NCBI RefSeq assembly: GCF_000709345.1 | Contig: NZ_KL448323.1 | Coordinates: 1,919,830-1,983,829 of the forward strand | Reading direction: 5' to 3' | Length of the DNA: 64,000 nt | Source: Polaromonas glacialis | Lineage (GTDB): Bacteria > Pseudomonadota > Gammaproteobacteria > Burkholderiales > Burkholderiaceae_C | Shown here: piece by piece, positions 50,532 through 58,108 of the stretch | How the letters are laid out: each line of letters begins with the position of its first letter | Position numbering within the stretch: position 1 is the stretch's first letter | Made by a program: the position numbers and the translations under genes | The notes under the pieces: generated by a model | Seen by the model: the letters and a program-made list of their open reading frames with translations, nothing else | Told to the model about the DNA's origin: nothing | The model's database searches: none

Positions 50532-51194
50532 TTAAAACAGGTCAAGTATGCGCCATCCGCGTTCAGTGGCCAGTGCCCGCAGGCGCGGGTCGGGGTTGGT
50601 GGCGACCGGATCGGTGACCTTTTCCAGCAGCGCCAGATCGTTCATCGAATCGGTGTAAAACGTCGTGTGCACATCGTCCCAGCCCAGATTCCGGGCGGTC
50701 AGCCATTGTTCCATGCGCGTGACCTTGCCTTCCCTGGCCGACGGCGTGCCCCGGATTTCGCCGGTCAGCTGGCCCCGGGCGTCGCGCTCCAGCTCAACCG
50801 CGATCAGTTCCGATACGCCAAAGGCATCGGCAATCGGACGGGTCACGAATTCGTTGGTGGCCGTCACGATGACCAGCTCGTCGCCGGCCGCGCGGTGCCA
50901 CCCGACCAGTTCCAGCGCCTGGCTTTTTATGGCTTTATGCACGATCTCGCTCATGAAGCGGGCGTGAGCAGCTATTGAATTTATAGCGCCTTGTTTGCGG
51001 ATGGCCTGGGTGGCAAAACGCACATAGTCATGGATGTCGAGCGTTCCGGCGCGGTATTGCTCAAAGAACTCGGCATTGCGGCGCTTGAATTCGGTCGCGT
51101 CGCACCAGCCCAGCGCAATCGTGAACTCGCCCCATTCGTAGTCGGAATCAATCGGGATCAGGGTGTGGTCCAGATCAAATAACGCCAGTTTCAC
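50532..51194 (-). CDS. HAD-IB family phosphatase (SerB-like)
   Basis: A 220-residue cytoplasmic hydrolase starting at GTG (51194). The nucleophile is in LALFDLDHTLIP, motif II is TATNEF, and motif IV is YTDSMNDLALLE. The build matches the TIGR01490-type HAD phosphatases beside pcnB and hda in betaproteobacteria. Residues about 79-88 (AINSIAAHAR) are encoded by a stretch that matches the first half of the two-hairpin element. The start and its purine-rich upstream GTGGGGGC lie in the edge of a GC-rich repeat. Confidence 0.88.
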   Translation of the reverse strand: MKLALFDLDHTLIPIDSDYEWGEFTIALGWCDATEFKRRNAEFFEQYRAGTLDIHDYVRFATQAIRKQGAINSIAAHARFMSEIVHKAIKSQALELVGWHRAAGDELVIVTATNEFVTRPIADAFGVSELIAVELERDARGQLTGEIRGTPSAREGKVTRMEQWLTARNLGWDDVHTTFYTDSMNDLALLEKVTDPVATNPDPRLRALATERGWRILDLF

Positions 51195-51444
51195 ACGTGC
51201 CCCCACGCTTTTCACTTCGTGTAATGCGCTGCCCCCCGGGGGGGCTGTGCTTGCTTGGGGCGGCCCGGCGCGGTGAACTTCACCCCCACGCTCGCTCACT
51301 GCGTGTGGCTCGCTGCCCCCCGGGGGGGCTGTGCTTGCTTGGGGCGGCCTGGCGCGGTGAACTTCACCCCCACGCTCGCTCACTGCGTGTGGCTCGCTGC
51401 CCCCCGGGGGGGCTGTGCTTGCTTGGGGCGGCCTGGCGCGGCGC
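51195..51444 (+). repeat. three tandem copies of the GC-rich repeat
   Basis: Units of about 84 bp begin at 51200, 51283 and 51367 with CCCCCACGCT and each contain GCTGCCCCCCGGGGGGGCTG and TGCTTGCTTGGGGCGGCC. Units 2 and 3 are almost identical; unit 1 differs at the start (TTTCACTTCGTGTAATG). The repeats have no stop codon in the minus frame of the HAD gene, which creates a false long frame up to 52076. Confidence 0.9.
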
Positions 51445-51487
51445 ACGTCTTGCTCCTTGCCTGCTTTGTCAGCATTCACCTCAACCG

Positions 51488-52174
51488 TCATTCCGTCTCC
51501 AGCATGGTTTTGATCAGCGGGATCGTGATGGCCCGCTTGGTTTGCAGCGCGTAGCTGTCGAGCTTGTCGAGCAGTTGCATCAGGCTGCCCAGGTCGCGCG
51601 AAAAGCGCGTCAGCATGAAATCCATCACCTCGCCGCCGAGCAAAAAGCCGCGCGCGTCGGCTTCCTGCTTGATCACGGCGCGCCGCTCGTCGTCGCTCAG
51701 CGCCTGCAGGGCAAACACATGGCCCCAGCCCAGGCGGGTGCGCAGGTCCTCGCGCAGCGGCAGATCGGCCGGCGGCACATTGCCGGCGGCCACCACCCAG
51801 CGCGGGTGGCCGTCGTCGGTGCTCAACGCATTGACGAACCAGTTGAAGGCGGTTCGCTGCTGCGCTGCGGAATAAAGGTGGCAGTCGTCCATGATGACGG
51901 CCGACCACGATTCGTTGAACTCCGGCGGCTCCAGCATCGACGCATCCATCCAGCCGCTCGAAGCGCCCTGGTCGCGCAAGGCTTGGCTGACCGCCTTGAG
52001 CAGATGCGTCTTGCCGCTGGCTTCGTCGCCCCAGAGGTAGGTCGGCACAGGCGACTCCGGCGGACTTTGCGCCCATGACGCCAGCTGCCGTACCGCCGCT
52101 TCATTCGGTCCGACGAAAAAATTGGCAAACGCGGGGTCGGATGCGAGTCCGATGTCCAGGGCAAGTTGTTTCAT
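51488..52174 (-). CDS. hda: DnaA regulatory inactivator Hda
   Basis: A 228-residue AAA+ protein homologous to the DnaA ATPase domain but without its DNA-binding domain. The N-terminal MKQLALDI is the sliding-clamp binding motif, Walker A-like is LWGDEASGKTHLL, Walker B AVIMDDCHLY, and RDLGSLMQLLDKLDSYALQ is the C-terminal sensor helix region. With the DNA-loaded clamp it triggers ATP hydrolysis by DnaA. The ATG at 52174 is fixed by the clamp motif. It is divergent from purM, as common in this group. Confidence 0.94.
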   Translation of the reverse strand: MKQLALDIGLASDPAFANFFVGPNEAAVRQLASWAQSPPESPVPTYLWGDEASGKTHLLKAVSQALRDQGASSGWMDASMLEPPEFNESWSAVIMDDCHLYSAAQQRTAFNWFVNALSTDDGHPRWVVAAGNVPPADLPLREDLRTRLGWGHVFALQALSDDERRAVIKQEADARGFLLGGEVMDFMLTRFSRDLGSLMQLLDKLDSYALQTKRAITIPLIKTMLETE

Positions 52175-52448
52175 GGCTGGCTTGGCGGTTCGCATCCCGG
52201 CTTCAGAGGACACGCGAAAGGCGCCTGGCGGCCGGTGCGCGGGTCGGGCACCAGGTCGCGGTGCGTTGGGGGATCAGGGTAGGTTGCATGAAGCCTTGGA
52301 ATGCGCTGGCCCGCAAAGGGCCGGCAGAAGCTAGGGGGATAGCCTTTAGAATCTCAGGCTGGATTCTATCGGGCTTGGCCAGCCGGCTCCCGACCACCGC
52401 CCTGCCCCTTCGAGCTTTCCCGGCTCCCACCGCATTACCCCCGACACC

Positions 52449-53480
52449 ATGACCACTACCCCCCTTTCCTACAAAGACGCCGGCGTTGACATCGACGCGG
52501 GCGACGCCCTGGTTGAACGCATCAAGCCGCTGGCCAAGAAAACCATGCGCGAAGGCGTGCTGGCCGGCATCGGCGGCTTTGGCGCCCTGTTTGAAGTGCC
52601 CAAGCGCTACAAGGAGCCTGTGCTGGTCAGCGGCACCGACGGCGTGGGCACCAAGCTCAAGCTGGCCTTTGAATGGAACATGCACGACACCGTCGGCATC
52701 GACCTGGTCGCCATGAGCGTCAACGACGTGCTGGTGCAAGGCGCCGAGCCGCTGTTTTTCCTGGACTATTTCGCCTGCGGCAAGCTCGACGTGGACACCG
52801 CCGCCGCCGTGGTCGGCGGCATCGCCAGGGGCTGCGAGCTGAGCGGCTGCGCGCTGATCGGCGGCGAAACCGCCGAGATGCCCGGCATGTACCCGTCGGG
52901 CGAATACGACCTGGCCGGTTTTGCCGTCGGCGCGGTAGAAAAATCCAAAATCCTGACTGGCAAGGACGTGATACCGGGCGACGTGGTGCTCGGCCTGGCC
53001 AGCAGCGGCGTGCATTCCAATGGTTTCAGCCTGGTGCGCAAATGCATCGAGCGCGCTGGCAGCGACCTGCCCGCCACGCTGGACGGCAAGCCGTTCAAAG
53101 AGGCGCTGATGCAGCCGACCCGCCTGTACGTGAAGAACGTGCTGGCCGCGCTGGCCGCGCACCCGATCAAGGCGCTGGCCCACATCACCGGCGGCGGCCT
53201 GCTGGAAAACATTCCCCGCGTGCTGCCCGAAGGCACGGCGGCGCACCTGGTCAAGGGCAGCTGGCCGCAGACCGAGCTGTTTGCCTGGCTGCAGGCGACT
53301 GCCGCGATTTCGGATTTTGAAATGAACCGCACGTTTAACAACGGCATCGGCATGGTCGTGGTGATCGACGCGGCCAGCGCCGCCGCCTGCGCCGACATGC
53401 TGCGTGACGCGGGTGAGACGGTTTATGAGATTGGGGTGATTGCGGCTCGGGGTGAGGGGGCTAGCGTTACTGTGGGCTGA
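52449..53480 (+). CDS. purM: phosphoribosylformylglycinamidine cyclo-ligase
   Basis: A 343-residue ATP-dependent enzyme, step five of purine synthesis. [22 protein letters not shown] is the standard start; [38 protein letters not shown] and [16 protein letters not shown] are conserved, and [18 protein letters not shown] follows. The gene is complete. The last 40 codons become AT-richer toward the edge of the accessory island that begins just after it. Confidence 0.96.
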   Translation: MTTTPLSYKDAGVDIDAGDALVERIKPLAKKTMREGVLAGIGGFGALFEVPKRYKEPVLVSGTDGVGTKLKLAFEWNMHDTVGIDLVAMSVNDVLVQGAEPLFFLDYFACGKLDVDTAAAVVGGIARGCELSGCALIGGETAEMPGMYPSGEYDLAGFAVGAVEKSKILTGKDVIPGDVVLGLASSGVHSNGFSLVRKCIERAGSDLPATLDGKPFKEALMQPTRLYVKNVLAALAAHPIKALAHITGGGLLENIPRVLPEGTAAHLVKGSWPQTELFAWLQATAAISDFEMNRTFNNGIGMVVVIDAASAAACADMLRDAGETVYEIGVIAARGEGASVTVG

Positions 53481-53534
53481 AAAATTTCAGGCTGGGGCAT
53501 GTGACCGCAAGGCCAGAATGGGGGAAGGGAAATG

Positions 53535-53555
53535 TTGCAATGCAAGACTTGACCC
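53535..53555 (+). repeat. 21-bp repeat, left copy
   Basis: TTGCAATGCAAGAC followed by TTGACCC. The reverse complement, with one mismatch, is at 55467-55487. It contains the palindrome TTGCATTGCAA-like core TTGCAATGCAA. Confidence 0.7.
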
Positions 53556-53568
53556 CATGCTTTTACAC

Positions 53569-54357
53569 TCAACGAAGTTTGGTGTTGGAACAACGATCCA
53601 ACAATTTATAAGCTACAGCAATAGTGGCAGATTTGGCGTTTGACGACGCAAAATCCATTCTGGATAGACCAAACAACAACCCACCTGCTACGGCTAATGC
53701 TCCGACTTGCACCATCGGGATACCCACAAATGCAGTCGTTATCCACACCATAATTCCGACGCCCGTGCTTGTTGCGATGAGTGCAGCTTGTATAACCAAC
53801 GCGGCACCAGCCATGCCTAAGCCAGTTTTTTGCAACATGCGAAAAACATCAGCGAAACTTTTCTTTCGCCCATCCAGCAAGCTTTCGACAGTCTTGAAAG
53901 TGATTCTGGAATCCTCACTATCACCAATCAACTCCACATACCTCTCTTGCCATTGACGAAAGAGGCCAATGAAATAATTGTTGATATCAGCGTCTTTGCT
54001 GCCACGAGTCCGAATAATTCGATCCAAATTAAGATTTAGTTCCTCGCGCAACAGACTCGTAGGCAACCGAGGTGATCCTTCAATTTGCTCAATCTGGACA
54101 TATTCCTCTCGACCCGCCTCGTAAGTCCACCCTTTGGCACCGTTGCCAATCGCTGTCGTCAATGCTTTGTCAAAATCAACAACGCCAAACGTATTCTGAA
54201 ACGCGGCCATTGCCGTGGACCCGTTTTTTACCAAAGCCGTGATTTTTTCGACCCTACTTGCTGGATCCTGGCCGGAAACAAGTCCAGAAACAAGCTTTCT
54301 TGCGAGTGGGAGACCAATTTCTTTGCCAAGAACCCCAATCAAAAACGATAGTGCCAT
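53569..54357 (-). CDS. hypothetical membrane protein of an accessory island
   Basis: A 262-residue protein I cannot place in a family. The N-terminal 25 residues are hydrophobic to amphipathic (LSFLIGVLGKEIGLPLARKL), the middle is soluble and charged, with SRITFKTVESLLDGRKKSF, and two strong membrane helices lie at about 178-205 and 210-232 (AALVIQAALIATSTGVGIMV, VGALAVAGGLLFGL). AGGAGG lies four bases before the ATG at 54357. The coding sequence is clearly AT-richer than its neighbours, a sign of transfer. A membrane-acting effector is possible given the adjacent toxin-antitoxin genes, but unproven. Confidence 0.7.
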   Translation of the reverse strand: MALSFLIGVLGKEIGLPLARKLVSGLVSGQDPASRVEKITALVKNGSTAMAAFQNTFGVVDFDKALTTAIGNGAKGWTYEAGREEYVQIEQIEGSPRLPTSLLREELNLNLDRIIRTRGSKDADINNYFIGLFRQWQERYVELIGDSEDSRITFKTVESLLDGRKKSFADVFRMLQKTGLGMAGAALVIQAALIATSTGVGIMVWITTAFVGIPMVQVGALAVAGGLLFGLSRMDFASSNAKSATIAVAYKLLDRCSNTKLR

Positions 54358-54542
54358 CAAGCCTCCTGAAAATATAGTGTTGCCACAGATTATCTTTGAC
54401 GGTTGAGCTTGCGGTAAGTCAACGCAGTCTCTATTGCAACGATGCCAGCTGCACCACCATCATGCAGCGTTCACGAGCCATGCACCCCGTTTGCCTCCCT
54501 TTCTGGATATCCAACTCTGCTTCGCCGCTCACCCCAATCGTA

Positions 54543-54581
54543 TTGACAACAGATACACACCATAATACAATTTGTGTATCT
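54543..54581 (+). promoter_or_regulatory. promoter and operator of the DUF1778/GNAT pair
   Basis: TTGACA (54543-54548), a 17-bp spacer and TACAAT (54566-54571) make a good sigma-70 promoter. A 9-bp inverted repeat, AGATACACA (54551-54559) and TGTGTATCT (54573-54581), flanks the -10, ideal for autorepression by the antitoxin. Confidence 0.78.
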
Positions 54582-54608
54582 AATCCATCTACATCCAAGG
54601 AGCAACCC

Positions 54609-54881
54609 ATGCGTGACGCCGCCATCAACCTGCGAGCCTTGCCCGAGCAGCGTGACCTGATCGATCACGCTGCCAGCCTGCTGGGCAAGAACCGTTCGGA
54701 TTTCATGCTCGAAGCCGCCTGCGACCGTGCGCGGACGGTCGTGCTGGATCAGGTCTTTTTCAGCCTGGACGCCGACAGGTTCAAGCAATTCACCGCCATG
54801 CTGGACGCGCCCCCCGGCCCCAATCCTGGGCTCGAACGCCTGATGGCCGTAAAGTCGCCCTGGAATACCGGCACGGCATGA
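54609..54881 (+). CDS. DUF1778 antitoxin (ribbon-helix-helix)
   Basis: A 90-residue protein. DAAINLRALPEQRDLIDHAASLLGKNRSDFMLEAA is the ribbon-helix-helix DNA-binding half, and the C-terminal VFFSLDADRFKQFTAML segment wraps the toxin in known TacA/AtaR structures. AAGGAG precedes the ATG. It overlaps the toxin gene by 4 bp (ATGA), with the antitoxin first, and an inverted-repeat operator lies just upstream. Confidence 0.93.
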   Translation: MRDAAINLRALPEQRDLIDHAASLLGKNRSDFMLEAACDRARTVVLDQVFFSLDADRFKQFTAMLDAPPGPNPGLERLMAVKSPWNTGTA

Positions 54882-55372
54882 ACTTGCTGCTGAGCGCACC
54901 GCAAGCACTCGCGGCGACCCATCTCCTGGACGGATTCACCTGCGGGGAAACCAGTCTCAATGAATGGCTCACGCGCCGGGCGCTGGCCAATCAGTTCAGC
55001 GGGGCCAGCCGCACGTTCGTCGTCACGGATCAGGACGGTCGCGTTTTCGGCTATTACGCGATGGCAGCCGGGGCTGTTTCTCACCTGATGGCCACGAGTG
55101 GCGTGCGACGGAACATGCCCGACCCTGTCCCGGTAATGGTGCTGGCTCGCTTGGCGGTTGACCATCGGGCGCAGGGTATCAAGCTCGGAGCCGCCTTGCT
55201 GCAAGACGCCGTCAATCGGGCTGTGGCCGTGTCACACAACGCCGGGGTCCGGGCATTGCTCGTTCACGCCCTTCACGACCGGGCCAAACAGTTCTACGAG
55301 CACTATGGTTTCCAGGAATCGCCGCAGCACCCGATGACATTGATGCTGCGCTTGAACACGCTGCAGGCCTGA
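54878..55372 (+). CDS. GNAT acetyltransferase toxin (TacT/AtaT-like)
   Basis: A 164-residue GNAT-fold protein. LDGFTCGETSLNEWL is the common start of this toxin family, VPVMVLARLAVDHRAQGIKLGAALLQDA is the acetyl-CoA binding region (RxxGxxLG), and KQFYEHYGFQESPQHPMTLML the end. Such toxins acetylate the amino group of charged tRNA and block translation. The binding loop reads RAQGIKLG, where Q/R-x-x-G-x-G is usual, so only mildly altered. Partner of the DUF1778 antitoxin. Confidence 0.92.
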   Translation: MNLLLSAPQALAATHLLDGFTCGETSLNEWLTRRALANQFSGASRTFVVTDQDGRVFGYYAMAAGAVSHLMATSGVRRNMPDPVPVMVLARLAVDHRAQGIKLGAALLQDAVNRAVAVSHNAGVRALLVHALHDRAKQFYEHYGFQESPQHPMTLMLRLNTLQA

Positions 55373-55466
55373 CGGGTCGCGGCGTATTGAAACTGCACTG
55401 TTCAACAGCGAGCAAAGTAGTCAAGGAAATCCCCCATGACCCGACCCGCCAGCCCCGGCATTGATA

Positions 55467-55487
55467 GGGTCAGGTCTTGCATTGCAA
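55467..55487 (-). repeat. 21-bp repeat, right copy
   Basis: Inverted match to 53535-53555 with one mismatch. The two copies bracket the unknown membrane gene and the first toxin-antitoxin pair. Confidence 0.7.
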
Positions 55488-55498
55488 TATGCCACCAT

Positions 55499-55831
55499 TC
55501 ACAAGCCATGCACCCTGCGCACGCCATCCTCCACAACCGCCATGTCCTCCGCGCGAAGCGCGCCCAGCAGTTTGCCAATGCGGGTTTTATCAATGGTGCG
55601 AATCTGATGGCACAGGGCCATGGAGCTTGCCTTGCCCGCAGAGGGCACCGGAACGATTAACGGGGCAAGCGCCCGTGGGGATGAGGTCAGCGGCACCACG
55701 CCCACGGTGCGTAGCTGCCGGTTGTAGGCCGTCAGGGTCAACACCGCGCAAGGCCGGGCGTTGCACTGTTGTTCGCTGCCGATGGTGGGGTCAAGATTGA
55801 CGCGATAGATGCTGCCGCGCTCAATATTCAT
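55499..55831 (-). CDS. type II toxin of the PemK/MazF family
   Basis: A 110-residue endoribonuclease-type toxin. ERGSIYRVNLDPTIGSEQQCNARPCAVL is the conserved N-terminal part with the basic loop, VGVVPLTSS follows, and HQIRTIDKTRIGKLLGAL carries the QIR motif. These enzymes cut mRNA at short sites. The start overlaps the antitoxin stop by 4 bp. Confidence 0.93.
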   Translation of the reverse strand: MNIERGSIYRVNLDPTIGSEQQCNARPCAVLTLTAYNRQLRTVGVVPLTSSPRALAPLIVPVPSAGKASSMALCHQIRTIDKTRIGKLLGALRAEDMAVVEDGVRRVHGL

Positions 55832-56076
55832 GGGGTCGGCTCGGACAAGCCGTCAAGCGACGTCGCATCCCACAGCAACGCATCGGCTCTGGCTTCGGCG
55901 AAATCGGGGTGGGTGGCGAACTCGCTGGCCACGGATTCAAGGCTTTGCTCGTGGGGTTCAAGAAAACTTTCCATCAGGGATTGCACTGTTTTGCTGCGCT
56001 CACTGGAGGGCACCAGCGCATTGAAGCGTTGCAAAACCTCAGCTGCGATGGAATAGGAGGCGCGTAGGGCTGGCAT
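55828..56076 (-). CDS. antitoxin of the PemK/MazF pair
   Basis: An 82-residue protein. MPALRASYSIAAEVLQRFNALVPSSERSKTVQSLM reads like a ribbon-helix-helix start, and the acidic C-terminal half (LEPHEQSLESVASEF) fits a toxin-neutralising tail. AGGA lies eight bases before the ATG at 56076, which I prefer to the upstream start at 56136. Translational coupling to the toxin is through ATGA. Confidence 0.85.
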   Translation of the reverse strand: MPALRASYSIAAEVLQRFNALVPSSERSKTVQSLMESFLEPHEQSLESVASEFATHPDFAEARADALLWDATSLDGLSEPTP

Positions 56077-56232
56077 GAAAATCCTGGTTATGCAGAATTG
56101 CGGCGTGAAAAATAGGGCAATGCCACCATCAGTCAAACACGGCGTGAAGCACGCAGAGTGATGTTGACTGCCAGTTGTGGACTTAACTTGCTATTCTTTT
56201 GAAAACTTATAAAAATGTATTAACAATATCGG

Positions 56233-56529
56233 ATGACAACCAAATTCGAATGGGATATCGCCAAGGCACAAAGCAACTTGCACAAGCATGGCGTCGCCTT
56301 CGATGACGCCATCGCCGTGTTCGCAGACCCGTTCGCCATGATGAGCCAGGACCGGATCGAAGGCGGCGAGTTGAGCTGGCAAACATTGGGCAGCGTCGGC
56401 GGCTATTGGTTGCTGCTGGTGGCGCATACCGTTGGCGAGGATGGCGAAGGAATCGAGATCATCCGGATCATTTCGGCACGAGCCGCTGACCGCAAGGAGA
56501 GAAAACGCTATGAAAACCAAGCTGGTTAA
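56233..56529 (+). CDS. brnT: BrnT family toxin
   Basis: A 98-residue RelE-fold ribonuclease toxin. FEWDIAKAQSNLHKHGVAFDDAIAVFADP is diagnostic of BrnT, and IIRIISARAADRKERKRYE supplies the basic catalytic residues near the C-terminus. In BrnTA operons the toxin is first, as here. An AT-rich stretch with TATAAAAAT just upstream is a likely promoter. It overlaps brnA by 20 bp. Confidence 0.95.
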   Translation: MTTKFEWDIAKAQSNLHKHGVAFDDAIAVFADPFAMMSQDRIEGGELSWQTLGSVGGYWLLLVAHTVGEDGEGIEIIRIISARAADRKERKRYENQAG

Positions 56530-56827
56530 ACGAGAAATTGACTTGCAGAGCCCATCACCGCTCAGCGAAGAGCAACGGGCCAGACTGAGCGTGCTGGCCA
56601 AGATGCCGGACAGCGACATCGACTACAGCGACATTCCGCCGCTGGGCGATGATTTCTGGAAGAACGCCGTTCGCAATCCGTTCTACAAGCCAACCAAGCA
56701 GGTAACGACCGTACGGGTTGATTCCGATGTTTTGCTGTGGCTCAAGGGCCAGGGTAAAGGCTACCAAACGCGGATCAACGCCATCCTGCGCGAGGCGATG
56801 CTGCGGGCCATTCACGACAAGGCTTGA
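56510..56827 (+). CDS. brnA: BrnA family antitoxin
   Basis: A 105-residue protein. DIDYSDIPPLGDDFWKNAVRNPFYKPTKQ is the BrnA toxin-binding part and VTTVRVDSDVLLWLKGQGKGYQTRINAILREAM its ribbon-helix-helix DNA-binding end, which represses the operon. The ATG at 56510 has AAGGAGAG upstream and lies inside the 3' end of brnT. Confidence 0.95.
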   Translation: MKTKLVKREIDLQSPSPLSEEQRARLSVLAKMPDSDIDYSDIPPLGDDFWKNAVRNPFYKPTKQVTTVRVDSDVLLWLKGQGKGYQTRINAILREAMLRAIHDKA

Positions 56828-56845
56828 ACCATTTCTGTCTCCCCA

Positions 56846-58042
56846 ATGACCCAACCCGCCAGCCCCCCTCCCCGCCTCCCCGCCGCCATCTGGGCGCTGG
56901 GCTTTGTCAGCCTCTTGATGGACATTTCTTCGGAAATGATCCACAGCCTGCTGCCGGTCTTCATGGTCACGGTGCTGGGCACCAGCATGTGGGCTGTCGG
57001 GCTGATCGAAGGCGCTGCCGAGGCCACGGCGCTGATCGTCAAGGTGTTCTCGGGCGTGCTCAGCGACTACTGGGGCAAGCGCAAGCCGCTGGCGGTGCTG
57101 GGCTACGGCCTGGGCGCGGCCTCCAAGCCACTGTTCGCGCTGGCATCCACCACCGGCCTGGTGCTGGCCGCGCGGCTCATCGACCGCGTCGGCAAGGGCA
57201 TTCGCGGCGCGCCGCGCGATGCGCTGGTGGCCGACCTGGCGCCGCCGGGCATGCGCGGCGCGGCGTTTGGCCTGCGCCAATCGCTCGACACCGTGGGCGC
57301 CTTCGTCGGCCCGCTGATCGCCATGGGCCTGATGCTGCTCTGGGCGAATGACTTCCGGGCAATTTTCTGGGTGGCGATGGTGCCGGGCTTCATGGCGGTG
57401 GCGCTGCTGCTGTTCGGCGTGCAGGAGCCCGAGCGCGTGCGCGTGACCGGCGAGGCGCCGCGCGTCAACCCGATCAGCAAAGCCAACCTGCGCCGGCTGA
57501 GCGCGCCCTACTGGCGCGTGGTCGCCATTGGCGCGGTGTTCACGCTCGCCCGCTTCAGCGAGGCGTTTTTACTGCTGCGCGCGCTGCAGGGCGGCCTGCC
57601 GGTGGCGTACACGCCGCTGGTGCTGATCGGCATGAACATCGTCTATGCCTTGGGCGCCTATCCGTTTGGCAAACTGTCGGACGCCGTCAGCCACCGCGTG
57701 CTGCTGGCCTGGGGGCTGGTGGTGCTGATCGCTGCCGATGCCGTGCTGGCGTCCGGCAGCAGCCTGGCCTGGGTCTCGGCCGGCATCGTGCTGTGGGGGC
57801 TGCACATGGCGATGACGCAGGGACTGCTGGCCACCATGGTGGCCGACACGGCGCCAGCCGACCTGCGCGGCACGGCCTTTGGTTTTTTCAACCTGGTCAG
57901 CGGACTGGCGATGCTGCTGGCCAGCACCGTGGCCGGTGTGCTGTGGGACCAGCTGGGCGCGCCGGCTACGTTCGCGGCAGGCGCCTTGTTCAGCCTGGCG
58001 GCGCTGGGGCTGCTGTGGCGCTGGCGCGGATTGACGCAATAA
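56846..58042 (+). CDS. MFS transporter
   Basis: A 398-residue major facilitator with twelve helices. FVSLLMDISSEMIHSLLPVF forms helix 1, the loop 2-3 motif is GVLSDYWGKRKP, and RLIDRVGKGIRGAPRDALVAD is a very characteristic block of a subgroup often found in betaproteobacteria. The substrate is unknown. The gene begins 19 bp after brnA, where the high GC of the core resumes. Confidence 0.9.
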   Translation: MTQPASPPPRLPAAIWALGFVSLLMDISSEMIHSLLPVFMVTVLGTSMWAVGLIEGAAEATALIVKVFSGVLSDYWGKRKPLAVLGYGLGAASKPLFALASTTGLVLAARLIDRVGKGIRGAPRDALVADLAPPGMRGAAFGLRQSLDTVGAFVGPLIAMGLMLLWANDFRAIFWVAMVPGFMAVALLLFGVQEPERVRVTGEAPRVNPISKANLRRLSAPYWRVVAIGAVFTLARFSEAFLLLRALQGGLPVAYTPLVLIGMNIVYALGAYPFGKLSDAVSHRVLLAWGLVVLIAADAVLASGSSLAWVSAGIVLWGLHMAMTQGLLATMVADTAPADLRGTAFGFFNLVSGLAMLLASTVAGVLWDQLGAPATFAAGALFSLAALGLLWRWRGLTQ

Positions 58043-58043
58043 C

Positions 58044-58100
58044 GCTACTTTAAAGGTAGCTGCTTGCGCCCTACCCGCCTGCGCAAAAGGGCTATTTTGC
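58044..58100 (+). repeat. two-hairpin element, copy 10
   Basis: GCTACTTTAAAGGTAGC, TGCTTGCGCC, a spacer, then CTGCGCAAAAGGGCTATTTTG. Between the convergent MFS and SirB1-like genes. Confidence 0.75.
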
Positions 58101-58108
58101 TTGTATTT

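Noticed and set aside
50532..52076. A 514-codon minus-strand frame that would fuse the HAD phosphatase to a long N-terminal extension
   Set aside because: The extension is the hda gene read in the wrong frame plus three GC-rich repeat units without stop codons. The HAD family starts at the GTG at 51194.
56188..56216. Another copy of the two-hairpin element before brnT
   Set aside because: Only TTGCTATT is shared; no second arm or GGCCTATTTG tail follows. It is better read as the AT-rich brnT promoter.
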